Source: DATEOR01 sp035296905 (GTDB lineage Bacteria; Actinomycetota; Thermoleophilia; Gaiellales; Gaiellaceae). From it: a stretch of 29,462 nucleotides of DNA. The notes under the pieces are model-generated. The model searched no databases, had not been told where the DNA came from, and saw nothing but the letters and a program-made list of their open reading frames with translations. The DNA lies in NCBI GenBank assembly GCA_035296905.1, contig DATHAA010000053.1:1-29462 (forward strand), written 5' to 3'. This document shows positions 22,171-29,462 of the stretch, in pieces (within the stretch, counting starts at the first letter, position 1; each line of letters starts with the position of its first letter). The position numbers were made by a program, and so were the translations under genes.

Positions 22171-23277
22171 GTGGCGACCGCTGAAACCGCATCTCGTCCG
22201 GCACTCGAGCGGCGCCTGCCGATCTCCCAGATCGTGCTCTGGGCCGTGGGCCTCGTTCTCGCGGCGCTCATCGGCTACTGGCTGATCAAGAACGCGATCG
22301 ACTCGCCGGACCGCTTCCTCGAAGTGACGCTCATCGGCGTCACGAACGGTTCGATCTACGCCCTCGTCGCGCTCGGCTACACGCTCGTCTACGGGATCAT
22401 CGAGCTGATCAACTTCGCCCACGGCGACAACTTCATGCTGGGGACGTTCCAGACGAACGGGATCGTCAACAACGGTTCGTTCCAGATCCCCTTCTTCCCG
22501 ACCTCGTTCGTGCTGGCGATTCCTCTCGGCGCCGCTGCGACGGCGCACTCCTCGGGGGCGCAGAAGGCGTACACGATTTTCATGTGCCTGGTCTTCTCGA
22601 TGCTCTTCTGCATGGTCATCAACGTCTCGATCGAGCGCATCGGGTACAAGCCGCTCCGCAATCAGCCGCGCCTCGTGCCGCTGATCACGGCGATCGGGTT
22701 CTCGTTCATCCTCCAGGACATCGGCCTCGTCTGGAAGGGCGCGGGGCCCCAGCCGCTCCCGAACATCCTCCCGACCGGCGACATCTTCAGCTGGCGCGCT
22801 GCCAGCTACAGCTGGGACGACTTCATCGTCATCGCGGTCACGATTCCGCTGCTGATCGCACTCACCTATCTCGTGCGCAGAACGCGCTCGGGGAAGGCCA
22901 TGCGCGCCACGGCGCAGGACATGGACGCTTCCTCGATGATGGGCATCAACGTCGATCGCACGATCTCGTTCACGTTCGCACTCGGCGGCGCCCTCGCAGG
23001 TGCCGCGGGCGCGATCTACGCCCTCTACATCGGCACGACGAAGTTCGACCTTGGCTTTCGCCTGGGTCTTTTCGCGTTCACCGCGGCCGTGCTCGGCGGC
23101 ATCGGCAACCTCAGTGGCGCCGTGCTCGGGGGAGTCGTGCTCGGGCTTATCCAGGCCTACACCGAAGGCTTCTGGGACGCGCGCTGGACGACGACGGTCG
23201 TCTTCAGCGTGCTGATCGCGATCCTCGTCTTCCGGCCTTCGGGCCTCCTCGGCGAAGAGGTGCCGGAGGGGCAATGA
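22171..23277 (+). CDS. livH: Branched-chain amino acid ABC transporter, permease LivH
   Basis: 368-residue inner-membrane permease with about eight hydrophobic segments. The family signature is seen in GSIYALVALGYTLVYGIIEL followed by INFAHGDNFMLG. The cytoplasmic coupling loop has TRSGKAMRATAQDMDASSMMGINVDR, the EAA-like contact to the ATPases, and LGGIGNLSGAVLGGVVLGLIQ lies in the last third. An insertion of some 40 residues (about 90-130, with PFFPTSFVLA and AHSSGAQKAY) makes it longer than E. coli LivH (308). GTG 22171 follows a candidate -10 by 6 bases. Its stop overlaps livM (ATGA). Confidence 0.94.
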   Translation: MATAETASRPALERRLPISQIVLWAVGLVLAALIGYWLIKNAIDSPDRFLEVTLIGVTNGSIYALVALGYTLVYGIIELINFAHGDNFMLGTFQTNGIVNNGSFQIPFFPTSFVLAIPLGAAATAHSSGAQKAYTIFMCLVFSMLFCMVINVSIERIGYKPLRNQPRLVPLITAIGFSFILQDIGLVWKGAGPQPLPNILPTGDIFSWRAASYSWDDFIVIAVTIPLLIALTYLVRRTRSGKAMRATAQDMDASSMMGINVDRTISFTFALGGALAGAAGAIYALYIGTTKFDLGFRLGLFAFTAAVLGGIGNLSGAVLGGVVLGLIQAYTEGFWDARWTTTVVFSVLIAILVFRPSGLLGEEVPEGQ

Positions 23278-24542
23278 GCGACAAGGCCAGCCCACAGGCG
23301 CCCAAGGCCGAAGGCCCGAGAACGTCGGCGGTCTCCTCCTGGCGATCGTCCTGGAGCCGTTTCCGGAGGGAGCATCAGTGGACGCGGTGGGCAATTCCGC
23401 TCGCCGTCGTCGTTGTCGCCTTCTCGTATCCGTGGTGGGGCCTCGAGGGGCCGCTCTCCTTCGTCTTCAACGACGGTCTCGGAATTGACAACGACACGCT
23501 CTTCAACATGTCGATCTACGTCATGCTCGCCCTCGGACTCAATGTCGTCGTCGGCTATGCGGGCCTGCTCGATCTCGGCTATGTCGCCTTCTTCGCGCTC
23601 GGTGCATACACGCTCGGCTGGTTCGGCTCCGGGCTCTTCTCCACTCGCGACATCCACTTCCTCGACACGAACGCCGCCCGCCTCCCGGGCATTCACCTCT
23701 CCTTCTGGGTCGTCGTGCTGCTCGCAGGCGTGGTCTGCGCATTCGCGGGCGTGCTCATCGGCTGGCCGACCCTGCGGCTGCGAGGGGATTACCTCGCGAT
23801 TGTCACCCTTGGATTCGGGGAGATCATTCCGGACATCTTCCGCAACGGCGACGATATCGCCGGTCACAACCTGACGAACGGGGTTCGCGGCGTGACCCAG
23901 CTCGACCGCCCGGGGTTCGGAGAGGCGCTCAACGGGGCGACCGGCGGCATTCTGCCCGTGCGCTACACGTCGCTCGAGCTCCGCCCGTGGTACTTCACCG
24001 TCCTCGCCATGGTTCTAGTCACGATCTTCGTCAATCTCCGCCTGCGCGACTCGAAGATGGGCCGGGCGTGGATCGCCGTGCGCGAGGACGAGATCGCTGC
24101 TTCGGCGATGGGCGTCCCGCTCATGCGCACGAAGCTCTGGGCCTACGGGATCGGCGCCATCTTCGGCGGTTTCGCCGGGGCTGTCTACGGCTCCTTCATC
24201 AACGGGATCTTCCCGGTGAGCTTCTCCTTCCAGATCTCCGTGATCGTGCTCGTGATGGTCATCGTCGGCGGCATGGGCAACATCTGGGGCGTGATCGCGG
24301 GCGCGATGCTGATCTCCTGGCTCAACTTCCGCGGCCTGGACAAGATCGGCGAGTGGGTCAACGGAGCGATTCCCGGCAGCGGCAACGACATCGCGATCGC
24401 GAAGTACAAGTTCGGGATCTTCGGCGCGCTGCTGGTGGTCATGATGTTGTTCCGGCCCGAAGGCCTGATCCCCAGCGCCCGCCGCAAGGCCGAGTTCGCC
24501 GAGGGCGAAGGCCAGGCGACGCTCTACGACGTGAGGAACTGA
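23274..24542 (+). CDS. livM: Branched-chain amino acid ABC transporter, permease LivM
   Basis: 422-residue second permease, forming the heteromeric channel with LivH. About 50 hydrophilic residues precede the first membrane segment (WAIPLAVVVVAFSYPWWG). The signature is LGLNVVVGYAGLLDLGYVAF followed by FALGAYTLGW; the coupling loop is RLRDSKMGRAWIAVREDEIA followed by ASAMGV; VIVGGMGNIWGVIAGAML follows. The C-terminal part has an insert with IPGSGNDIAIAKYKF before the last segment. ATG 23274 overlaps the livH stop by 4 bases; its frame is open far upstream in livH but without homology. The end shares a base with livG (TGATG). Confidence 0.94.
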   Translation: MSDKASPQAPKAEGPRTSAVSSWRSSWSRFRREHQWTRWAIPLAVVVVAFSYPWWGLEGPLSFVFNDGLGIDNDTLFNMSIYVMLALGLNVVVGYAGLLDLGYVAFFALGAYTLGWFGSGLFSTRDIHFLDTNAARLPGIHLSFWVVVLLAGVVCAFAGVLIGWPTLRLRGDYLAIVTLGFGEIIPDIFRNGDDIAGHNLTNGVRGVTQLDRPGFGEALNGATGGILPVRYTSLELRPWYFTVLAMVLVTIFVNLRLRDSKMGRAWIAVREDEIAASAMGVPLMRTKLWAYGIGAIFGGFAGAVYGSFINGIFPVSFSFQISVIVLVMVIVGGMGNIWGVIAGAMLISWLNFRGLDKIGEWVNGAIPGSGNDIAIAKYKFGIFGALLVVMMLFRPEGLIPSARRKAEFAEGEGQATLYDVRN

Positions 24543-25321
24543 TGGCGGTCGACAACATCCTCGAGGCGATTCAGGTGCGGAAGGAGTTCGGCGGCCTGAT
24601 CGCCGTCAACGACGTCGACTTCGTCATACCGCGCGGGTCGATCGTGAGCCTGATCGGGCCAAACGGCGCCGGCAAGACGACCTTCTTCAACATTCTCACG
24701 GGGGTCTACACGCCGACCGCGGGCGGAGTGATCTTCGACGGCAACGCGATCAGCGGCCTGCCGCCGCACCAGGTGACGGCTCTCGGCATGGCGCGAACCT
24801 TCCAGAACATCCGCCTGTTCCACAACATGACGGCGCTCGAGAACGTGCTCGTGGCGATGCACAGCCGGATCAAGGGCGGAGTCTGGCGCTCGATCTTCCG
24901 CACGCCGGCGCTGAAGCGGGAGGAAGAAGGAGCCCATGCGCGCGGCCGCGAGTTGCTCGAGTTCTCGGGGCTTAGGGGCAGGGACCACGCATTTGCGAAG
25001 AACCTGGCCTACGGAGACCAGCGCCGCCTCGAGGTCGCCCGCGCGCTGGCCACCGGCCCGAGCCTCCTGCTCCTCGACGAGCCGACTGCCGGCATGAACC
25101 CCGAGGAGACCGCGAATTTCACCGCGTTCGTCGCGAAGCTCCGCGCCGAGCACGACATCACGGTGCTCCTGATCGAGCACGACATGCGCGTCGTCATGGG
25201 CATCTCCGACCGCGTCACGGTTCTCGACTACGGCGAAAAGATCGCCGAGGGCCTGCCGAAGGAGATCCAGCACGACGAGCGCGTCATCGAGGCCTACCTC
25301 GGAACGGCGGCGACCGCATGA
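24542..25321 (+). CDS. livG: Branched-chain amino acid ABC transporter, ATP-binding protein LivG
   Basis: 259-residue ATPase. Walker A is GPNGAGKTT, the Q-loop lies in ARTFQNIRLF, the signature reads LAYGDQRRLEVARAL (LivG proteins typically have YGxQRRLE instead of LSGGQ), Walker B is LLLLDEPTAGMNPEE and the switch His is in IEHDM. The segment NMTALENVLVAMHSR is typical of LivG. ATG 24542 overlaps the livM stop by one base. It pairs with LivF to power the LivHM channel. The stop overlaps livF by 4 bases. Confidence 0.95.
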   Translation: MAVDNILEAIQVRKEFGGLIAVNDVDFVIPRGSIVSLIGPNGAGKTTFFNILTGVYTPTAGGVIFDGNAISGLPPHQVTALGMARTFQNIRLFHNMTALENVLVAMHSRIKGGVWRSIFRTPALKREEEGAHARGRELLEFSGLRGRDHAFAKNLAYGDQRRLEVARALATGPSLLLLDEPTAGMNPEETANFTAFVAKLRAEHDITVLLIEHDMRVVMGISDRVTVLDYGEKIAEGLPKEIQHDERVIEAYLGTAATA

Positions 25322-26094
25322 AGCTCCCCTGGCAGAAGGACGGGAACGGGAAGCCGGCCTCCTCCGTCCGCATCGAGGAAGGCGTCATCCTCAAGGTGGA
25401 CGGCATCCACACCTACTACGGGACGATCCACGCTCTCAAGGGTGTCTCGCTCGAGGTGCGCGCAGGCGAGATCGTCACGCTCATCGGCGCCAACGGAGCC
25501 GGTAAGTCGACGACGCTCCGCTCGATCAACGGCCTCAACCACCCCCGCGAGGGCAAGATCGTCTTCCAGGGAACCGATATCACGGAGACGGCTCCGCACG
25601 ACGTCGTGCAGATGGGCATCTCGCAGTCGCCCGAGGGGCGGCGCATCTTCCCGCGCATGAGCGTGCTCGAAAACCTCGAGATGGGCGCCTACCAGCGCCA
25701 GAAGGGACCGGAGGTGCAGGAGGACATCGATCGCGTCTATCTGCTCTTCCCGCGCCTCAAGGAGCGGCTGCAGCAGAAGGCGGGGACGTTGTCCGGCGGC
25801 GAGCAGCAGATGCTCGCGATGGGTCGCGCGCTCATGGCGCGCCCGAAGCTCCTGCTCCTCGACGAGCCTTCGATGGGGCTGGCCCCGATCTTCGTCGAGA
25901 AGATTTTCGAGATCATCCGCGAGATCAACGAGCAGGGAACGCCGATCCTGCTCGTCGAGCAGAACGCGCTCATGGCCCTCGACACGGCCGACCGGGGCTA
26001 CGTGCTCGAGACCGGCCACGTCGCGCTCGCAGACGACGCGAAGCTCCTGCGCGACAACGAGCAGGTCCGCAAGACGTACTTGGGGGAGGAGTGA
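25318..26094 (+). CDS. livF: Branched-chain amino acid ABC transporter, ATP-binding protein LivF
   Basis: 258-residue ATPase. Walker A is GANGAGKST, the Q-loop segment is GISQSPEGRRIFPRMSVLEN (LivF-typical PEGRRIFP), signature LSGGEQQMLAMGRAL, Walker B LLLLDEPSMGLAP and switch region VEQNA. About 25 extra residues at the N-terminus (PWQKDGNGKPASS) precede the ATPase core, making it longer than E. coli LivF (237). ATG 25318 overlaps the livG stop (ATGA). It closes the liv operon; a palindrome containing the polA -10 box follows after 7 bases. Confidence 0.95.
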   Translation: MKLPWQKDGNGKPASSVRIEEGVILKVDGIHTYYGTIHALKGVSLEVRAGEIVTLIGANGAGKSTTLRSINGLNHPREGKIVFQGTDITETAPHDVVQMGISQSPEGRRIFPRMSVLENLEMGAYQRQKGPEVQEDIDRVYLLFPRLKERLQQKAGTLSGGEQQMLAMGRALMARPKLLLLDEPSMGLAPIFVEKIFEIIREINEQGTPILLVEQNALMALDTADRGYVLETGHVALADDAKLLRDNEQVRKTYLGEE

Positions 26095-26101
26095 CCCCCA
26101 G

Positions 26102-26122
26102 CCGCAGCCTTTAAGGTTGCGG
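26102..26122 (+). promoter_or_regulatory. Inverted repeat containing the candidate -10 box of polA
   Basis: CCGCAGCCT (26102-26110) pairs with AGGTTGCGG (26114-26122) around TTA, nine pairs with one G-T. The centre contains TAAGGT (26112-26117), a TANNNT -10 box six bases before the GTG of polA. It could be the liv operon terminator (no T-run), an operator, or both. Confidence 0.5.
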
Positions 26123-26123
26123 T

Positions 26124-28688
26124 GTGTCACCGAAGACGCTGACAGGGGCTGAGCTCCAGCTCGACGACGGCCCCGCGCGCGACTCCGAGCTCTTCCTCGT
26201 CGACGGAAACAACCTCGCCTACCGCGCGTACTTCGCGCTGCCGGAGGAGCTCGCGACAAGCGAGGGCTTCCCGACGAACGCCCTCCTCGGGTTCACGAAC
26301 ATGCTCTTCAAGCTCCTCGCCGACTACCGGCCGAAGGGCGTCGCGGTCGCCTGGGACACTCGTGCCACGCACCGCAAGGAGCTCGATCCGGAGTACAAGG
26401 TCGACCGCCGGCCGATGCCGGACCTCCTGGCCGAGCAGTTCCCGCATTTCCGCCCGATCGTCGAGGCTTTCGGCTACCGGAATCTCGAGTTCGAGGGCTG
26501 GGAGGCCGACGACGTCATCGCCACGATCGCCGCGCAGGCTGACGAAGCGGGGATCAAGACCACCGTCGTCTCGACCGACCGCGACGCGTTTCAGCTCGTC
26601 ACCGACAACGTCGCGCTGATGATGACGCCGCGGGGGGTCGCTGATGTGCACGTGTACACGCCCGATCGCGTCTTCGCGCGCTACGGCGTGACCCCGGAGC
26701 AGGTTCCCGACTTCATCGGGCTCAAGGGCGACACGTCCGACAACATCCCCGGAGTCCCCGGCATCGGGGACAAGACCGCAGGCCAGCTGGTCGCGCAGTA
26801 CGGCTCGCTGGAAGGCGTGCTCGAGCACGTGGATGAGCTCTCCCCAGCGCGAGGCCGTGCCCTCCGCGAGCACGCCGAGCAGGCGAAGGCGTCCAAGGAG
26901 CTCGCGACCATGCGTCGCGACCTGCAGCTCGACTGCGATCCCGCCCAGCTCGTCCTCAATCCGCCCGATCGCTCCCGTCTCAAGGAGATGTTCAGGCAGT
27001 ACGAGTTCCGCAACTTGCTTCAGCGCGTTGACGTCATCGACGAGGCGCTCCCCGCCGCGCCGATGAAGCTCGAAGGCGTCGCCGTCCCCTGGCGTGAGGG
27101 TGAGGTTTCGCCGCCGTCCGGAGAGGCGGGGATCTCGGTCGAGGACGGGCGCGTGGCGATCGCCCAGGAGGAGGTAGTGGTCGCCGTGTGGACGCCGGAG
27201 ACGGCATCCGCGCTTCGCGATTCCGATCTCGTCGCCCACGACGCGAAGCCGCTTCGGCTCGACGTCGTCGACGACACGCTCCTCATGGCGTACCTGATCG
27301 AGCCGGGACGCGCGACGTACGCGCTCGACGACCTGGCCGGCGAGTACGGGATCGAGCTCCAGCCCGAGCCTCCCGCGGAGGAGGACACGGCGGCGCTCGT
27401 GCGGCACGCCTCTGCGTCGCTCCGCCTTGCCGGTCCGATGCGGCAGCGCATCTCGGAACGGAGCCTCGACCCCCTCTACCGCGAGATCGAGCTGCCGCTC
27501 ACCGAGGTGCTCGCCGGCATGGAGGACGCGGGCGTCAAGATCGACACGTACCGGATGGGCGAGATAACTGCGCGGCTCGCCGATCGCCTCGAAGAGCTCG
27601 AGACGCGGGCGCACGAGCTCGCCGGCGAGGAGTTCATGCTCGGCTCGACGCAGCAGGTGGCGCGCATCCTCTTCGAAGTGCTGGCCCTGACCGTGGGCCG
27701 CAAGGGGAAGACCGGCTACTCGACGGACTCTCGCGTGCTCCGCTCGATCCGCGGCGAGCACGAGATCGTCGCGGTGATCGAGGAATGGCGCGAGTACTCG
27801 AAGCTCCTGAACACGTATCTGGGCCCGCTGCCCGAGCTGATCTCCCCGGACGACGGCCGCCTCCACACGACTTTCAACCAGGCCGTCGCCTCCACCGGCC
27901 GGCTCTCGACGACGAATCCGAATCTCCAGGCGATTCCCATCCGCACCGAGCTCGGGCGCGAGATCAGAAGCGCCTTCGTGACGGAGCCCGGACACCGGCT
28001 CGTCTCGGCCGACTACTCCCAGGTCGAGCTGCGCATCCTCGCCCACGTCTCCGGCGAGCCGAAGCTCCGCGAGGCCTTTGCCCAGGGCGAGGACATTCAT
28101 GCGGCGACCGCTGCCGAGGTGCTCGGCAAGGAGCGCGCCGAGCTCACGAAGGACGAGCGCAACGTCGCCAAGATGGTGAACTTCGGGATCATCTACGGCA
28201 TCTCCGCGTTCGGGCTCTCGGAGAACCTCGAGATCCCGCGGGAACAGGCGCAGGAGTACATCGACACGTATCTCGCCCGCTTCCCGCTCGTCCAGGACTT
28301 CATCCAGCGGACGATCGAGCACTGCACGGAAGAGGGGTACGCGACAAGCCTCTTCGGCCGCCGCCGCCCCGTTCCGGAGCTCAAGGCCTCGAACCGCCAG
28401 ACGCGCTCCCTCGGCGAGCGCCTCGCCGTGAACTTCGTCATGCAGGGCACGGCCGCCGACATCATCAAGAAGGCCATGGTCGCGATCCACGCGCGCCTGC
28501 GAGAAGAGGGGCGCTCCTCGCGCCTCGTCCTCCAGGTCCACGACGAGCTCCTCGTCGAAGCACCGGATGTCGAGATCTCGGCGATCAAGGACATCCTGCG
28601 CGAGGAGATGTGCGGCGCCTATCCGCTCGATCCGCCGCTCGCGGTCGACGTCGGGACAGGCGACGACTGGAACGAAGCCAAGTCCTAA
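26124..28688 (+). CDS. polA: DNA polymerase I, 5'-nuclease and polymerase active, proofreading site degenerate
   Basis: 854 residues from GTG 26124. The 5'-3' exonuclease domain (about 20-310) shows FLVDGNNLAYRAYFAL, WEADDVIATIA, VSTDRDAFQLV and GLKGDTSDNIPGVPGIGDKTA. The middle domain (about 330-460) lacks the DxE exonuclease motif and the second motif reads VAHDAKPLRLD, so proofreading is not expected, as in many actinobacterial and thermophile Pol I. The polymerase domain has motif A DYSQVELR (D630), motif B RNVAKMVNFGIIYG (from R679; Phe at the ddNTP-discriminating position) and motif C QVHDELL (D807). It completes Okazaki fragment processing and repair synthesis. The start is leaderless-like after TAAGGT. 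Confidence 0.97.
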   Translation: MSPKTLTGAELQLDDGPARDSELFLVDGNNLAYRAYFALPEELATSEGFPTNALLGFTNMLFKLLADYRPKGVAVAWDTRATHRKELDPEYKVDRRPMPDLLAEQFPHFRPIVEAFGYRNLEFEGWEADDVIATIAAQADEAGIKTTVVSTDRDAFQLVTDNVALMMTPRGVADVHVYTPDRVFARYGVTPEQVPDFIGLKGDTSDNIPGVPGIGDKTAGQLVAQYGSLEGVLEHVDELSPARGRALREHAEQAKASKELATMRRDLQLDCDPAQLVLNPPDRSRLKEMFRQYEFRNLLQRVDVIDEALPAAPMKLEGVAVPWREGEVSPPSGEAGISVEDGRVAIAQEEVVVAVWTPETASALRDSDLVAHDAKPLRLDVVDDTLLMAYLIEPGRATYALDDLAGEYGIELQPEPPAEEDTAALVRHASASLRLAGPMRQRISERSLDPLYREIELPLTEVLAGMEDAGVKIDTYRMGEITARLADRLEELETRAHELAGEEFMLGSTQQVARILFEVLALTVGRKGKTGYSTDSRVLRSIRGEHEIVAVIEEWREYSKLLNTYLGPLPELISPDDGRLHTTFNQAVASTGRLSTTNPNLQAIPIRTELGREIRSAFVTEPGHRLVSADYSQVELRILAHVSGEPKLREAFAQGEDIHAATAAEVLGKERAELTKDERNVAKMVNFGIIYGISAFGLSENLEIPREQAQEYIDTYLARFPLVQDFIQRTIEHCTEEGYATSLFGRRRPVPELKASNRQTRSLGERLAVNFVMQGTAADIIKKAMVAIHARLREEGRSSRLVLQVHDELLVEAPDVEISAIKDILREEMCGAYPLDPPLAVDVGTGDDWNEAKS

Positions 28689-28714
28689 CCCTCTCGAAAC
28701 TTCCGCGACTTTCA

Positions 28715-28738
28715 ATCGCACTCCGACGGAGTCACGAT
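28715..28738 (+). terminator. Weak stem-loop after polA
   Basis: ATCG (28715-28718) and ACTCC (28720-28724) pair with GGAGT (28728-28732) and CGAT (28735-28738) around GAC, with a small internal loop. There is no T-run, so it may be an mRNA 3' structure rather than an efficient terminator. The remaining gap to the next gene holds nothing else recognised. Confidence 0.3.
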
Positions 28739-28771
28739 CGCCCGCGTATCCGACTGAGGGGAGAGGTACAC

Positions 28772-29462
28772 ATGAAACGCCTTGTCGCCCTCTGCGCGCT
28801 TGTCGTCTTGGTGCTGGCGCTGGCAACGGAGGCCCTCGCCGCCCCGAAACGGCCGAAGCCGCCAGAGGAGAAGGACACCTTTGTCCAGCTACTTGCGATC
28901 AACGACTTCCACGGCAACCTGCTGCCGCCGTCGGGCTCGTCCGGGAGGATCGCCACGGGGCCCGGCGGCGCGACCGTCAACGCGGGCGGCGTGGAGTACC
29001 TCGCAACCTGGATCAAGAGCCTGCGTACGACCACCCGAACACCATCACGGTCGGCGCCGGGGACATCATCGGAGCGAGCCCGCTGATCTCCGGGCTCTTC
29101 CACGACGAGCCGACGATCGAGGCCATGAACGCCCTCGGTCTCGACGTCACGGGCGTCGGCAACCACGAGTTCGACGAGGGCATCGACGAGCTCCTGCGCA
29201 TGCAGTTCGGGAACCAGCTCGGCGGCAACGGCTGTCATCCGGTCGACGGCTGCCAGGACGGGACGCCATTCGGCGGCTCGCTCTTCCAGTCTGGCCGCGA
29301 ACGTGTTCTACGAAGGCACTGAGAACACGATCTTCCCGCCTTACGAGATCCCCAGCTGGCTTCTACCTCGCCGACCGATTTCGGCGACGCAATCGTCGCA
29401 TTCATCAACCCGGGCGGCATCAGAGCCGATCTGCCATGCAGTCAACCCTGCACGGCGACGAG
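28772..29462 (+). pseudogene. 5'-nucleotidase / metallophosphoesterase (UshA-like) gene, frame broken and internally deleted, 3' end outside window
   Basis: ATG 28772 has GGGGAGAGG upstream (28758-28766) and encodes a Sec signal (MKRLVALCALVVLVLALATE then ALAA). The metallophosphatase motifs INDFHGNL, GAGDIIGAS and GNHEFDEG identify an exported 5'-nucleotidase. The frame changes by one base at about 29021-29034 (ATWIKSLR then YDHPNTITVGAGD) and again at 29289-29291 (GGSLFQ then LAANVFYEGTENTIFPPYEI). At about 29350 the sequence jumps to QLASTSPTDFGDAIVAFINP then GGIRADL, the C-terminal nucleotidase domain motif, which normally lies some 200 or more residues later. So the rest of the catalytic domain is missing. 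Three lesions within 330 bases of the window end suggest either a decayed gene or a poor contig end. Confidence 0.8.

Noticed and set aside
20848..23394. Long minus-strand frames opposite livJ and livH
   Set aside because: They are shadows of clear transporter genes with signal peptide, membrane segments and family signatures on the plus strand.
26127..28826. 899-codon open frame on the minus strand opposite polA
   Set aside because: It mirrors polA codon by codon, has no recognisable motif and an Arg/Asp/Glu-rich composition typical of antisense frames in GC-rich DNA.
1..29462. CRISPR arrays, insertion sequences, prophage or integrase genes
   Set aside because: No regularly spaced repeats, transposase or integrase motifs, or target-site duplications were seen on either strand.

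Overview
The window reads as a GC-rich chromosomal segment of an actinobacterium-like organism, possibly from the deep-branching Thermoleophilia (Gaiellales/Solirubrobacterales). That placement is inference, from high GC3, the gene order lepA-hemW-hrcA-dnaJ-prmA-mtaB...phoH-ybeY-dgk-cdd-era, frequent GTG/TTG starts, -10 boxes lying directly in front of start codons, and a phosphofructokinase of the PPi-type actinobacterial clade. Coding density is very high, many neighbours overlap by 1-8 nt, and no gene-free stretch exceeds 300 nt. No insertion sequence, phage, CRISPR array or rRNA was seen.

Region 1 (1-10.1 kb) is a housekeeping block. It holds the 3' end of lepA, hemW, hrcA-dnaJ, prmA, an MtaB-type methylthiotransferase, a HIT protein and yqeY. 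A terminator follows, then phoH-ybeY-(DgkA-PAP2 fusion)-cdd-era, chained by overlapping start/stop codons. It covers translation quality control, heat shock, tRNA/rRNA modification and ribosome maturation. An M3-like zinc peptidase (10.1-11.6 kb) ends at a strong terminator.

Region 2 (11.7-16.8 kb) is the most unusual. A coiled-coil gene with a broken frame precedes a cassette of deoC, an aldehyde dehydrogenase, a short ALDH-like protein without a catalytic domain, a second DeoC paralogue whose Schiff-base lysine is Gln, and a shortened TrpC-like barrel. The ALDH lacks its usual C-terminal oligomerisation tail, while the short partner carries a tail-like end, so the two look like a split ALDH16. 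The intact enzymes should turn deoxyribose-5-phosphate into glyceraldehyde-3-phosphate and acetaldehyde, and oxidise the acetaldehyde. The degenerate paralogues are candidates for structural or regulatory partners.

Region 3 (16.8-20.65 kb) holds two divergent lipoprotein genes, a Tat-exported DyP-peroxidase-like protein, a 6-phosphofructokinase with PPi-type residues, and tRNA-Leu(CAA). Region 4 (20.7-26.1 kb) is a complete branched-chain amino acid ABC transporter, livJ-livH-livM-livG-livF, with a good promoter, a structured leader and a near-perfect hairpin after livJ. Region 5 is polA (exonuclease motifs degenerate) and, at the window end, a 5'-nucleotidase gene broken by two frame changes and an apparent large internal deletion, either a pseudogene or contig-end error.
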